Shown: positions 11,593-25,693, numbered from the stretch's first letter. The stretch: 64,000 nt of DNA from Nematostella vectensis (GCF_932526225.1 NC_064039.1:7515001-7579000); one strand, 5' to 3'. The notes: generated from the sequence alone by a model not told the origin. Program-made: numbers and translations.

Positions 11593-12716
11593 TTCTTATT
11601 TGTCTTCGACTTATTTTTGGTTCCGAGTCTTATTGAAAGAAAGGGAGGTCTTGTCGTTTCGACTGCTCTATTGTTGCTTTTTCGATGAACTCCGAATCGT
11701 GAAAAGCTTACTCCACTGTAGATATAACTTTTTCCCGTTAAGTACGTGTGAAAAGAAGAGTAAAAGCTTTGGACAAAATAAACTAGTTCTCCCAAGACAA
11801 CACAGGTATTTTTATGGGTCAACACGACTAAGATGTAAATATGGAGAGGTTAAATGCAGAGTTTGTCTCTTATTTGGAGATCGAAGCAAATAAAGGGTGG
11901 CAAGTTAAGCTGTGTTGTTTACAGAGGGTCTATACCAAGGATTCCGTGGGTTACATACAAGAGTCTTAAACAGCACAGTCATATACTAGATGTACTAGCA
12001 TAGTTTGGAAAAGGTTCGGCTCGTTTTTAACTAAAATTATCCTCAAGGTATGCTTGCTTTCAGAACAATATATGCCGGGGTTTTTTTTTCACAATAAAAA
12101 AATCAACAAAACAATGAAAGTTGAGCTTTATCAACCTCTTATATCTTTTAGCTGTGAGGAGATGAGACAACTAGTTCTACGTACATTAAGCGATATTACA
12201 GCAACCCTGTGTATAAGAGTATATAAAATCGTAAAAAGAAACCTGCCTCCTTCTACAAAAAAAAAATTGTCAGGAAATGTTTTACCCGATTGTAGAGGGG
12301 TGATTTTTGAGTCGGCAAAATCAGGTCTATTTGGTCTGTTTAGTTCTCTACGCCGTTTTTTTCGGGGTCATGGAAACGAGGGACTGGGGACAAGTTTTTT
12401 CTAGATTTCATGTTGCGGTTCGGTTTCCCACGATGATATAAGGGATATTGTGTAGTTCCAGAAAATATCCATACCTCCCTTATTGAGGGGGTCGGAGGTA
12501 TGACCCCCCCCCCCCACCCCTCTGGAATTTCCGACCCCCTGGAAAAAGATAAATACAGTAACTGTTAAGGAAAAGGGGCATTTTACCCCCCCCCCCCCCC
12601 CTCTCCCCTCTGGAAATTCCTGGGCGCCGGAATTTCCAATCCCCAGTGAGTTGCATGGCTAGCCTCTTCCGCAGGCGTTTCTAAACGTTAGAAACCGAGA
12701 CTGAATCTCTGAGACT

Positions 12717-13155
12717 CTACAAACAGGGTGATTAGCTTGACAATTTATTGTTTTATTTATAAATAGAAATATGTGCTATGATACAGTTAATTTTTTCATA
12801 CCGCATTAACAAATCACTAAATGTAGATATATGTATATATAATTATTCATCTTTAAAACGATACATTATTATCAATATTTCGTTAAATATTCGCCCGTCA
12901 AGACACATTCTACAAGAGACGGTCGACGACCCTTTTCACTATCCTTAAGGGGGAGGGGACAATAATCCCAAGCGCCTGCGTTTCTTTTCTGCCTGCGGTA
13001 TCGTAAGGTATGGCCGAGGCGTCTTCTATGCCTTCGACTCGACCACGTATTACTCTGCGATCTTATAAAGCAGTATTCCAGCTACAAACAGGGTGATTAG
13101 CTTGACAATTTATTGACTTATTTATAAATAAAAATATGTGCTATGAAACAGTTAA
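12717..13155. repeat. Pair of 75-bp direct repeats
   Basis: CTACAAACAGGGTGATTAGC and about 55 following bases at 12717 recur at 13082 with a few substitutions (copies 365 bp apart). This suggests a segmental duplication or the ends of a non-autonomous element. Confidence 0.7.
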
Positions 13156-16100
13156 CCGAATTCTTTCATCGTTTTGATCTTTGGTACGAGTGTTAAACCT
13201 ATGGAAACTTCATAAACTGCATCTTTACTGGAGTTTGATGAATAAAAAGGCCAAAAGCAAGGATTTAGTTTTCCCATTCAGTTTCCCCAATTCATTCAAT
13301 TCATCCATTCCCTATTCACTAAAAGTCTACAAAAATTATAACGCTAAGCATATTTCTATCAACCCTAATGGCATCTGATCTGATAAACATTTGTTGGGGA
13401 TAGTCTCCTTGGGACTCCAAATCGCAATAAAATGGATAATACGGAGAAAAGATGTATGGTTATTGCGTGTTTTCTCAGCCGGCCGGGTGCGCCATTTGTA
13501 ATCGCACTGCAGTGTAAATTCAACAGTCAATCTCAGCCTTAATTCAATCCAACATGACTCGCCAATTACTGTAATTACACTTTAATAACACAGCGCAATT
13601 CCCAGCTTATGAATGGGGATAACAAAGAAGATATTGTCGTGATTCCACCCTCTTTCATTCACCTGTGTTCGGGGATTTCACCGCTTTATCTTTTTTCACA
13701 CGAGTCGTATTTAAACCACAATCTCTGTTTTACAATAGTAAGCTTTTCATGGACATTTGGCGCTAAAAGTCCGGCTGCAGACTCGCACAGTTAACCAGGC
13801 CCCACCGTGGTTCCAAGCGAAGTATAATTGAGCATGGGCCACTATAAAAGATAATACACTATTACGTCTTGTTTATTCAGCGGGTCAAACATCTGTCCAC
13901 GGGTAATTTAGAATTGATCTTTCTCGCTCGCGCCGCTTGCTTTAGCTCAATTAAGCACCGCACTAAAGCGCTTATCAGCATTATTCTAAAAGCATAGCAA
14001 GCCTCAGTAACCGAAGGCCTTAATTTAAGAGTGAATTTGAGGATTACTTAGTATTTCGACTATGAATATGAGTATACGTCCACAGTTTATAGTTTTGAAG
14101 AAAATTGTTCTGAATTGTTAGGAACGTGATTTCGTTACTGTTCGCACGTGGAAAAACTAAACAACCCTTAGTGAAATCACTGCCACACGAGAGGGAAAAC
14201 AGATGTTTCTGTAGCAAAGAAATTCTTCGTTCTGTTGGGGAAGAAAAGAGAGACATTAAGTCTAACAAAGATTTAAAAAAAAAACTTCTTTTTTAGACCT
14301 GTTTAACTGAATTGCAAAGTGGCTATGGGAATTCAATTAGGCCCTAATGATTCGGCGATGTGAGTCTGAGTTTTAGCTTGTTAAATAAAGGCAATTTTCG
14401 AGTTAATAAAGGCCTCTCACTGCTGCTAAGCTAAAATGGGCTTGTTTCTTTTAATCTAAAACACGCCATTAAGTCAAACAGAAGATTTAGTAATAATTTG
14501 GAGTTTGAAAAATATGAATTACTTACAAAAGCCAAAGTTTATTGTACTTGTTGTGTATGTTTTATGGCAATATAGTTACTTCGAATTAAATACTGTGAGT
14601 CGAAGACACAAATGCCATGTGTTCTCTTTTCCTAAAAAATATGTTAGAGTTTAATAAAGAACTATCTAAACTATCAAGATAATCGTTGTATTTGTGTTTC
14701 TCATAAAAGAAGCGAGACGGAAGTCATATGTTTACAAAACGCCGCAAGCAACCAAAAACGGTTCAATCATAAACAATTTACGCTTTTTAAATGAATAATT
14801 TCAAGTGAAACTAGATAGGATTTAACTATAACCTAACAAGCTTTCACAAAAGGTTTCCAAGAAAAAAACTCTGAGCAAGATCCTACGTTAGCGAATTCCA
14901 TTTTCACTAATAATGAAAGTTTCTCACGTATTTGTTTGGCAAAGTTTGTTTTTAGTTCCGGTCGACACCTGCATTTGATCGATTAGTATTCAGGTTACCG
15001 TGAAAGAGTTTTATTAGGCAAATGGAGCTCGACACTTAGTATGCGATAAGCTTTATCAAGACCTTTGTCTAAGTGTTACTTAAAAAGAAAACTTGGACTG
15101 TGACTTCTAATATTTGGGCGCACTACAGTTTAAAACCCAAGCAAAGCTTAGATTTTCGTTTTTTTAAAGGTTAGCGTAAAATTAACAAATAGAAGTTATT
15201 TCATTTTGTAAGCTGAATAATCTAAGTGATTATTCCAACGTTGCCCATTTTAAGTGAGCCAGAGAGTCAGGAATAAAAGACATAAAAAGGGGACAATTGG
15301 TTTCTCTGAAAATATATTTGATTTGTGTTTCAATAACATACGAGGAGCAAAGTAAGATAAAATAAAAGAACAGCTACTAGGACTGGAATTATATATATTT
15401 TTAATTTTTAAATTTGTGTAGGCAGATTTTATACTTACATTTTTTTAATCTCCATGGCAGTTTAAGGGAATATATATAGTTCAGCTAAGGAAGGTGTACG
15501 TCCACAGAAGGCTGATTAAAAAAAAAAAGAACCAAGAGTAGAAAGTTAATTCGTACTTTACACTAATATTTAGCTTTTGCAGTGCTTTGATCCCTGTACA
15601 CAGCGTAAAAACTATGACTCTCGATAGCTCATCCACGGTAGCGTCATCCTTATGCTAACTTGAACCCAAATAAATTTCCCTTGAATAAGCTTCACAAATT
15701 TAACGCTTTTATTTTTACCCCTGTCACTCGGAACTTTCGAAGACTCGAAGTGATTTCTTTTTCCCCTTCGTGTGCATTTCTCAACATGTTTGCCTCCTTA
15801 AAGATAATCAAAATTAATGTTGAAGAAATAACCATTTGTTATAGCCGTTCCTTAGCTTTTTTAACTTTCTCATATTCTAAAGAACACTTCATTCTTGTTT
15901 GGGAATATTCTTCTTTATATTCATTATTTTTATATTCATTTGACATTTCCAGAAATCCCCCGATACCTCGAGCTACACATAACTTGAAACAACGTATGAT
16001 CTCCCTTAGAGGTCCGAGTCTTCAGAAGGCGTCTGAAGCGAATCTTTTTCATTATTATTTTTATTTTAATAATGTAGGTCTTTTTTTCACTGCAACCATT

Positions 16101-17149
16101 TAGCATAAGGTTTTCATGGATCAAACAAACTTGCAGCTTGGGGACAAGAAGGAAAACGGGGAGATGCGCGCGCATACACAAATGTGCCTAAAAATTATCT
16201 TCTTTTCTTCGACGCTAAACATCCTATCGTTGATCTAGTCATATTGAAGCTTATTTTTTAAAGTTTGATTTGGGATCAACTAAACACTAAGAATTCTCGT
16301 ATTTGTTGTCTCGGCTTGGACTCAACCACTTTTAAGTGCACTTTGTACAAAGACCATTCAGTTCTACGACACTTGTTTCGATAATTTGTACTGGGCATTC
16401 ACACAGGAGTATAATCGCCGTCTTTGCCATGGTGTTTTGTAGTCAAAACAACAGAGTATTAATAGCACCCTTTTATGTATAGAAACATGTACAGGGAATT
16501 CTAAAAAGTCACTATAAAAACTTATACAAAAACTCTAAAAAAATAGTCTAAAAAATCATCCTTAAAGGTTATTGACTAAATAAAAGGATTCATTTTGTCG
16601 TTGTTTTTGTTGTAGCATTATGTCATGATATCACAAATTAGTCGTAAACGAGACATTTCCTTTAATTTTTGACAACCACACCAAAAGGTTTTTTTTTTTC
16701 GAGTTGTCTTCTCTAGCAGAAAAAATCAAACAACAGATACCTCTATCTCAACTCAATACTCGCGAGCTTTCAATTAACAGTAAACATGCTTCTCCTTAGC
16801 TTGGCCTATTTAATTCCCCTTCCACGAGGATTTGAATCTTAATGAGTTTTCACCTTAATCAAACAACGAATAAATATCACTATATAGCAAATTCTGTGAT
16901 CTATTTTAACGAGTTCTACTGGTATATAATTAATTAGAAATAGGTGAACTCTATAGTGCTTAATGACGGGGATGCCTTCGATATGCAAAATAAACAGATT
17001 GTAGGGGTCATTTAAATAGTACTAGATACCCAAACATATGAATGCCCTATGACACAAACACCTGTTCTGTGGTAAATGATATATATGTCGTGATAAACTG
17101 TACATGTGCGAGCGACAGCCTGATTCGGCCAAATCTCTGAACAGATGGA

Positions 17150-17284
17150 TTCAAGCTCTTTATAACCCGCCTAGAAGCTAGAGCTTGTCTTATTCACGGC
17201 CAATAGGCTGGAAGACGCGCACGAGCGCGCTGAACGGTGAACGCCCTTCAATGAGCCGCAGCGGAGTGTCAGTTACAATACTAG
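17150..17284 (+). promoter_or_regulatory. Possible TATA promoter and orphan first exon
   Basis: A TTTATAAC box near 17158 and a GC-richer block are followed by ATG at 17251, 34 coding bases (MSRSGVSVTIL) and a good donor (TACTAG|GTAAGATC) at 17285. No convincing downstream exon was found, so this is only a candidate. Confidence 0.2.
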
Positions 17285-20200
17285 GTAAGATCCATTACTG
17301 CAGTTGATAACGAAGGGAATGATCCGAGCTCGCTAGAAATTGGCAAAATTACACCGATGTTGAGTCGATCCTCTTTTGGCTTTTCAAATTCAGTGGCATT
17401 TTATACGGAAATAAACATTTCTTTGGCTATACCACTGCGATATTGTAATTTCGCATAGATTGAGATTACTTTAAAATTTGCTTTCAATTTTCTAGCCCCC
17501 AAACTGTCGGTTTTACATGTTAGTTTTACATGTCGTTGCTTTATGCAAAGCATTCTACGCTTCGGATTTGAGGGATTGAAATTATTTTATCTGAGAATAT
17601 CGATTTTTATTATTATTATTATTTTATACGGAAAACGTGTAGCGGTCTATAGAGCAGTGCCCTCATATGGCAAATTGGTATATACTTTCCTGGACTAAAG
17701 ACTTGCTTTGAAGATTAGAAAACTACGCAAGGTAAAGATCATTTTTTCTCACATGGATATATTAAATAGCTTGTATAGTCAATCACAAAGTTGTAGCACA
17801 AAAGAGGGATCACGCCCTATTGTCGTTATACGATGTTAAGCTTGACCTCGAGCGAACACAGTACAACATGATATCGACGAGGATCTCTTTACTTCGTCCA
17901 AACATAAGATAGACGACGGACAGTGAAAACTGTTTATAGAATAACCATAAACCAGACATTTTATTATAGCAGTGGCTTGAAAAGTAAGGGGCGCACACAA
18001 AACTGGTAAAAAGAGTTTTATTCAGGAATGAAAAAATCGTGGTTTGTTGTGAGATATTTATCGAACACCACTCTCGATTCGTGTTACTCCTGTCGTTTGT
18101 CGCTTTGTATGGTTATTTAACTCTTAACCTAGCATTTAAATAGCATGAAACACTCGTTTTGCGTTAAGCGAAAGCACTTTTTTGTCCACCCAAATTCCAC
18201 TTTGAAACTATCAACTGATACAATGACAGGTGTTTTTTTTTCTATAAAACGAAAGTTCATATTTAACAGAGTTCTCTCCCCAGTTCACAATCCGTATCAG
18301 CTCGATGCCTAGTATATTAACGAAACAAATGGTAAAATATCTGAGTGATCGAGACAGAAAGACAAGGCTTCCCTACAAACTACTGCCTTTTCACACTCGA
18401 GTACACTGTATGATAATTGAAGACTGCCATATAAGTATTCATCACGGCATTTCTTATCGGGTCTGGGGGTATTTAATCATGCATCCTTGTAAAAATCCCT
18501 TTGTGGGTTTCACAGATATGGGTCACCACAAAACCACATAACCTAGTGCTTTATGAGAAAGATGTCGAAGTAAAGAAAACATTTCTTCCTATGGATTTCA
18601 ACCTAAAGTGGATTTATAGAAGATTGTTTATGAAAGGAAAGCTAGACTTCCTTCAATCGTATATACAATCACACATTTTTATTGAGAGAAGCAATGAAAA
18701 CTCGGCCATTCTCTCGTAGAAAGGAAAACAATTAGAAAATACATCGAATTTTACTTTTGATCCATTCAAGCATTTTTTAAATTCTGTTTTCCCAAATTAT
18801 CATAAGATATTTCCTGAATGGATCACCTTTATTCTAAATTGATATACATGCCTTTAATTATCATCTTCATGCCCTAAATTATTGCGGAATCTCATCTTAA
18901 AAATAACTGAATCATTCAGTGGAAAAAAACTCAAGAATCAGAGTTATTTCATACGCAACGGTTTCGCTTTTCTTTGCATCAAATAAACACTAGTGTATAA
19001 CAGAATAGTCATATTTTTAATTGAGCACTTTGTAGAAGCCTGTCAAATTCGCTTTCTTCCGTGTCAAGGAAATGGGCTTGCTTCGTGCGACGATCCAGGA
19101 ACTCCCCCTACTGACACCATCACCACGACACATTGGCAATCTTAAGCCTTACCCAGACGTTTTGTTCAACCCTGTAGGGAACAGAGGAATGGGAAGGTCG
19201 CAGCCGCCATGCTCAAACTGTGGCATTGTTTTCTCGAACACCTATTATCAAGAAGGCATATACATTTCAAGTTCTCGCGCTAAGGGGAGGGAACTCTTCA
19301 AATGCACGCGCGAAGTCAAACAGGAATTTCATTCGAAAACATGGATCCTTTATGGAGCCTCAGTACTTTTGAGATAGAAATTGAGACGCTTTATAAGACG
19401 CGAAAAAAATGTAGGAACAGCGGGAATGGTAATGTCTTTCATTTAGCATTTAGAACAGCATGCGTGTGTTATTTTGTACACTCCTGTTTATACTGGGTTT
19501 GATACCAAGATTACACGATCTCTATTAACGTCCCATAATGCCGAAGTGATATTCTTCTGGGTTGTTGTTGAGTTTATTGACTCTCGATTTATTCGTCGCA
19601 GCGTTAGTGGATTTTTGTCAAATTAATGTGAGTATTTTTTAAAGGTTCATTTCTAGCTTGCGCCAGCCACTCTGCATCCATTCGAATACAGCCCCATTGG
19701 AACGAATTGTAGCGGCAAGCGAAAAATTTGTTATTCCTTCATCGTATGGAATATCGTTTGGTGAATGAGCAACTTTAATGAAGTCTTTTTGCTCCTTGTG
19801 AGGGGTCATCATCCAGGGAGGTAGACTTGTTTTATGATGGATGACACTTCAAAAATTATCAAATAATAAAAAAGAAATACGGAGTGTGCACGGTGTGAAA
19901 TTGCGAATAAAACAACCATCAGATATAGCTTAAAACTATCTTTTTTAGACGTGAGATTTAAAATAATAGTTTTTGGCTAGAGCTATGAGCTAAGGTTTTT
20001 GCTGTTTGTTATTGAATCTATTTCATAATGTAAGCGACCCATAGCAGATCTGATCAAAGCGATAAGACGCTCAATTATAGATCTCCTATATGTTCCTCGT
20101 ATGTTCGTTTCTCCTATTCAACTAAATTTTTTTGCTTTAGAATTTTTATCCCTGTTAAAACAACATGGCGCTTTCAAAAACTGAGAAACTACAAGTTGAT

Positions 20201-20857
20201 GTCGGATATTCTAAAATCGCTTATCTCCATTGGCGAATTTTCGAATAAAAAGCTTTTAAGGTTTGATTTGAAGGTATCTGGTTCCATTCATCAATAACTA
20301 TAGGACTTTAATTCTAATGCCAATACACAGGTGAAGGGCAAACAGGTGAATCGCATCATAACCATGATATAAGAAGCAGTGAATTCGCTATTCTTCACAA
20401 GTCAACTTCGCAAGACACAATCATTGACTAGAAAAAGCATGATATTACCACAGTTCAAAGAGATGGAGTTCAATGTGAGTATCTCATTTGGTCGTTAGTT
20501 AAAAGTAAAAATATAGAGCTATAAGCGAGACGGCTAAACAAGCTGACTCATGAAGTCGCCCTAAGGCCTTAGAGAAAGCTACTCAATGAAATTCATATCT
20601 GAGCTTTTAAGTCTAGCTAATGGATATGCCTTCTTAGATGAGATTACTAGTTTTGTATTGTGGCAATCCAGAACCTCACAGGTTATTATCGTCAAACTTC
20701 AGTATAAACCGATTAATATACAGTTATGGGTGTCACTTTATCCCTAAAAGGATGGATCGAGTTTCGTGTTTGAAGATGACACCGGTTATCATGTTAAACC
20801 AACTCATATATTTGAAGACCCCCTATAACTTCATTTACTGTGCACTCATTGCTTTAA

Positions 20858-21105
20858 TAAGAACTTCCAGCCTGAGATTTCACCAAATTTTTAGAACATG
20901 CGGTCTGAAAATTGTGTTTATTATAATAATACAAATATCATTGCTATTGATCATTTGTATAATCCCTTCCTAATAATTCACTGGGTATTATTTCTTTATA
21001 AATTTAAGAACACCGTTAAGAACATTTTCACTCTTTAAATGCGCCAAAAATAAGACGGCCCAGCCTCAACTGAAAATTAGACGTTCTTTAAAAATAAAAA
21101 GAATG
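20858..21105. repeat. Fragment of the foldback-element family
   Basis: From 20939 on, this matches the arm of the foldback element at 23380-23550 (ATTGCTATTGATCATTTGTA, later AAAATTAGACGTTCTTTA). Its left part (20858-20905) is the reverse complement of 24722-24770. It is an older, degenerate partial copy. Confidence 0.7.
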
Positions 21106-21779
21106 TAATTTTTACATTCAAGAATTCGTATAGAATAGAATAGTGGGTAAAAATAGATAAGCTGCAGAGGCTCAAGTTGAACATAGCTGCGGACGTTTTT
21201 AATAATTGAAACTGGACGCTCTGTTGACAAGAATCCTTGTGCGAATAAAGCACAAGTGAGAGCATGTATGTGTTTTAACGCTAGTGCAGTAGCAAAACTA
21301 CAACCGGGAGTGCAGACCCAAAAGGCGTTCATGTCGACACAGCAAGAATATGATCAACAATTAGGCCACATACAAAGCTTTCGATGGCTAGAAAATCCTT
21401 AGTGATTTTTTAGCCCGCGGAAGTTGTGTTGCCTGGCCAATATTACCATTAGGGTGAAGGCAATGATCAAGACGAGGTTGTACTGGAAGACGCGAAGGCT
21501 GTTTATTTATATTACAGTATAAGGGTAAGAAACATCGGTTACTTTGAAGGACACTCTTTTCTTTGTCTTGTTTTGCGCTCTCATTGGTTGAATGGCGGCC
21601 GTACATTTTTGCATGGCCCACTCATAAACAACGCAAAACTTTAGATAAAATAACTGCCAATCGCTAAAATTCATTAAAAAAGCTCACGCACTAAAAAAAT
21701 TTTTTGTGTGAACTGAATTTATGGAAGGCAAGTCATAATGTACTTATCATAGGTAACAATGACAACTTCCGTCTTATCC

Positions 21780-21880
21780 AAGATTCCTTAGCAATGCGCA
21801 ACGAACTAGCAACTTATTGTAGGTTCATTAGAGATGCGCAACGAACTAGTTACTTATCGTAGGTTCATAAGAGATGCACA
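21780..21880. repeat. Short direct repeats (about 50 bp unit)
   Basis: GATGCGCAACGAACTAG and TAGGTTCATTAGAGATG recur two to three times. The region has no gene signal. Confidence 0.6.
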
Positions 21881-22612
21881 AACTAATGGCACCTCTACAA
21901 GCCTTTGTCCCTTGTTTTACCGTCTGCCCAAATTTTTCAAACAATCCAGGGAAGGGGAAGCTCTCCTAGATAGAGTCTCAAAACCCAAGTACCCGGGGAG
22001 GCAAAAATCCCCAACAGGTTGGGTTTCACCAGGTCAGTGGTAGGAGGGGGAGTTAATGTTTTTGGCGCTTTAAAAGCAGCGCCAGAACGGGGTGACTTTC
22101 TGTCTGACCATGCGCATCACATCCCATGTCTAGGGCCGAGTAGCGAGATTCACTGACGATGTTTACAAAATGTGAATCTGGAAGGTTGAAAACAAAGGAT
22201 TTATAAGATGTAAAAGGTTTGTTATTATCTTAAATCTTAAAATTCGCGGAGCTAGACTTCGGTGAATTAGTCACAAATTTATGAAATTGCATAAAGTTAC
22301 AATTATTTAAACGGAATTACTAAAACATGCATGATTTGTACCACACTATCTCAACTCTCGATGTGTTCCATGAACATTAGCTTAGATGGGTAGCATGATT
22401 AATTCATTTTGAAAATTGGGGAATATGACGAAATAAGCACAACCATGATACCACATAAGAGTTTCAGGGCTCAGAACTACGTATACTGTATTGTACATTA
22501 TGACATTTTGTTAATAAAATTCGTGACTGAAAAACAAATCTTGTTCAAGTTTGAGTATTTGGCTAGTGAATGAACAAGAGATCGGAATTTGTAGGAATTG
22601 ATTTCGATAGTA

Positions 22613-22789
22613 TGGTTCTCACTTGGACGTAAGCGCAAGTGGAACGCACGTAGTTTTCCGATTCTCACCAGAACACAAGAGCAAGAGAACGCAACTGCTT
22701 GATTTTCTTGCGCTTACGCTTGTGTTTGACCGATTCTCACTTGTGCTGCGCTTCCGTTTGCGCTTGCGCTTGCGTCCTAGTGAGAACCA
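22613..22789. mobile_element. Palindromic MITE with GGTTCTCAC termini
   Basis: The ends are inverted repeats: TGGTTCTCACTTGGACGTAA on the left against TGGTTCTCACTAGGACGCAA (reverse complement of the right end), continuing into GCGCAAG-rich arms. At 177 bp with no coding capacity, it is a miniature inverted-repeat transposable element. The superfamily is not assigned. Confidence 0.8.
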
Positions 22790-23323
22790 ACCTTAATACC
22801 GCGCCTTCGTGTTTAAATGAATTTTGATTCAATGTGTTTGCAATAAATTAAATCACAGGAATCTATCGCGTTTATTTGGTTTGCGCAAAACACAGAGCGT
22901 GTACCACAGGTTCTTCCCTTGTAACATAAACACTGATATGTATACATCCTTTAAAAGCATATATAACAAAATTGGATATCTAGCAGATTTTAGAGAAAAT
23001 ATCCAATGTTCTTTGAAATAGCTATATTACAAATTTAAGCAATTTGATTGTTTAAACTGCCTGTAAACGTTAAAAACATTCTCACGTTAGTTTATTTGCA
23101 GCTCTTGACATATCCCGGTAAATTTGGCGTAAAATTCATTGAAAAATTAAACTTTTTAAGAAAAAAATCATCTTGAGAGCAAGATTTGGAATGTATACAG
23201 AAATGCTTCAGTGATTCTCGGACAATACCGATTACGAACAACAATGGCGCGTTATTTTGAGCCCGTGTTACAAGTGGCCAGTCCAAGCGCATGCTTCTGC
23301 AAAAAGTCACCCTGTTCAGCGCC

Positions 23324-24681
23324 AGTCCTGATGCGTTCTAAAATGCAGAATCAAATTGTGCATACAGTAACAACCTTATTATTGCTATTGATCATTTGTA
23401 ATTCTCTTCTTAATAATTATTGGGTATTATATTCTTATATAAAGTAAAATTTAAGAACATCGCTAAAAACATATTCAGCCTTAAAATGTCCCAAAAATAA
23501 GAACGGCCAGCCTCGACTGAAAATTAGACATTCTTTTAAAAAAAGGTGTACTGCTTGTAGTCCCAGAAACCCAAGTGGAGATTCGATACAGTTTCCCGAA
23601 TGCCCAACCATCCTGTCGATCACAACTCGTATCTTCTGCTACAGGGATCGGATCATCAAACTATTTGGCCATGCCAGGTATCTAGGGATGAACTTTATAA
23701 AAATGCAACATTTGTTTACATTACTGTTTCTATGGCAACGGAACGGCGAACCCGTTAAATTTACTATTCGCGAAGTGCTGTTCGCTACAGGGAAATTTTT
23801 AATAAATAAGCTATCGAATATTGTACATCAGACCTTGGTCTGATGAATAGTTAAACAACAAGTCATGAAATCAACAATACATGAGACGAAGCAATTTGTC
23901 TAACAATGAGCCAGCGCAAAGCTGGCGCTTGAAATGCCCATTTTCAAAAAATTTAATCGCTTACTTACAACCCTTCAACGGAGCTCAAAGTTAACCCGAA
24001 AGTTTCTCAATATATTAATTTTATTCTACAAAAACGACGAAAAAATTAATCGGCGAAATTTTATTTGGCGGCCAAAAAAGCAAAAAATTCAATTTCAGAG
24101 TAGGTAAATAACAGAGTGACTGAAAATAAAAATAAGCCAATTTCTCGGAATTCCTCTAATAAAACTTCTGTAAGGTCTGATGTACAATATCCTATAGCTT
24201 ATTTGTTAAAAATTTCCCTGTAGCGAACAGCACTTCGCGAATAGTGAATTTAACGGGTTCGCCGTTCCGTTGCCATAGAAACAGCAATGTAAACACATGT
24301 TACATTTGTATAAAGTTCATCCCTAGGTACATGGCATGGCCAAAAAGTTTGATGATCCGATCCCTGTAGCAGAAGACACGAGTTGTGATTGACAGGATGG
24401 TTGGGCATTCGGGAAACTGTATCGAATCTCCACTTGGGTTTCTGGGACTACAAGCAGTACACCTTTTTTTATAAGAATGTCTAATTTTCAGTTGAGGCTG
24501 GCCGTTCTTATTTTTGGGACATTTTAAGGATGACATTTTTAGCGATGTTCTTAAATTTTACTTTATATAAGAATATAATACCCAATAATTATTAAGAAGA
24601 GAATTACAAATGATCAATAGCAATAATAAGGTTGTTACTGTATGCACAATTTGATTCTGCATTTTAGAACGCATCAGGACT
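23324..24681. mobile_element. Foldback element with two arms of about 510 bp
   Basis: Arms 23324-23836 and 24171-24681 are near-perfect inverted copies (AGTCCTGATGCGTTCTAAAA outermost; ACATCAGACCTT innermost) around a 334-bp spacer. No transposase-like frame is present. ORFs in both arms mirror each other and are by-products. The structure fits a foldback or long-TIR non-autonomous DNA element; the true outer end on the right may reach 24790. Confidence 0.85.
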
Positions 24682-24829
24682 AAAAAAGAAAAAAAATTCT
24701 GCTATCTGAGCCTATGCATGTTCTTAGCATGTTCTTAAAATTTGGTGAAATCTCAGCCTGGACGTTCTTATGAAAAAAAGGTTCTTATAAAGAAAAAAAG
24801 TGTATTAGCCTATGGAAAAAGTAATCTTG

Positions 24830-24903
24830 CGGCCCTGGGTGGTCTTGAACCACCAACCTTTTGTTTAACAGCCAAACGCGCTAACCGATTGCGCCACAGA
24901 GAC
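24830..24903 (-). tRNA. tRNA-Asn(GTT)-like, probably degenerate
   Basis: The 74-nt minus-strand sequence starts GTCTCTGTGGCGCAATCGGT and folds as a tRNA with a CTGTTAA anticodon loop (GTT, Asn), an intact D arm and a T arm with loop TTCAAGA. Compared with usual animal tRNA-Asn it has a mismatch in the acceptor stem (U2:C71) and one in the anticodon stem (G31:A39). It may be a pseudogene, or a working copy with weak stems. No intron is present. Confidence 0.65.
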
Positions 24904-24971
24904 TTGGACGGACACTCCAAGCACCACCTCCATCATGCACGTATCAACAAGAGTTGATACATCCATGGCAT

Positions 24972-25180
24972 AGGTGGAATAAGCGCCCTCGATCTCGACT
25001 TTTTGAATAAGCGCCCCCCTCTGAGTTCAAACAAATATCTGAAAGCAGTAATTTGTCAACTTTTAGTATATCCCGTTTTCCGCAAAAAAGATTCATTCAG
25101 TTTTTGGCATTTCGCGCTGAGGGTGTAAGCGCCCCCTCCCCAATTAGCACCCCCTCTCTAATAAGCAATCCCCCAATAAA
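24972..25180. repeat. Dispersed repeat with AATAAGCGCCC motifs
   Basis: GGAATAAGCGCCCTCGATC, TGAATAAGCGCCCCCCT and CTAATAAGCAATCCCCC-type motifs recur; a similar AATAAGCGCCC occurs at about 41673. It is probably a small non-autonomous element with C-rich ends. Confidence 0.5.
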
Positions 25181-25647
25181 ATTATTCGAATCATTATGGT
25201 GGTTCATATGTTTATGTATATTTGACTACACACATCTTGGTACTGGTTTTTTTTTTTCTAAAAGCAATAGCAAAAAATATATATAATAAAACAGCGGATT
25301 TATTTTATATAAATTTTTATATTTAGCAAAAATGAGGGTACCCGTCGTTTCCTATTCCCCACTCCATCCCATTCCCCGTTCCCCTAAATACATGTAGCCA
25401 GCGCGGAGTTGAAGAATATTTTGCACGAGTACCTACTTACATACAGTGATCATGAATGTGTCAAATGTTTTCATGGTTTGGAATATCTATTTTGTATACT
25501 TTACTTTACATGGAATTGGGAATTTATTTTTATAGTATTAATTAGTGTTAATGTCCTTGACCTTAGTATTGTTGTCAGTATAAATAATTTTTGGATATGT
25601 AAAGTCTATACAGCCCGTAGCCAGGGCGGGTTCGGGGGGTTCGAACG

Positions 25648-25648
<1 letters not shown>

Positions 25649-25693
<45 letters not shown>

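Larger units (their letters stand above)
11593..20857. other. Gene-poor AT-rich region
   Basis: No exon chain could be supported. Visible items are polyC tracts near 12506-12535 and 12586-12601, a pair of 75-bp direct repeats (12717-12790 and 13082-13155) and a possible first exon near 17251. ORFs of up to 147 codons have low-complexity composition and no recognisable domain. It may be intergenic or regulatory DNA. Confidence 0.5.

Noticed and set aside
15660-16103. 147-codon frame in the gene-poor region
   Set aside because: Phe/Ser/Tyr-rich AT-driven composition, no domain and no splice partners seen.
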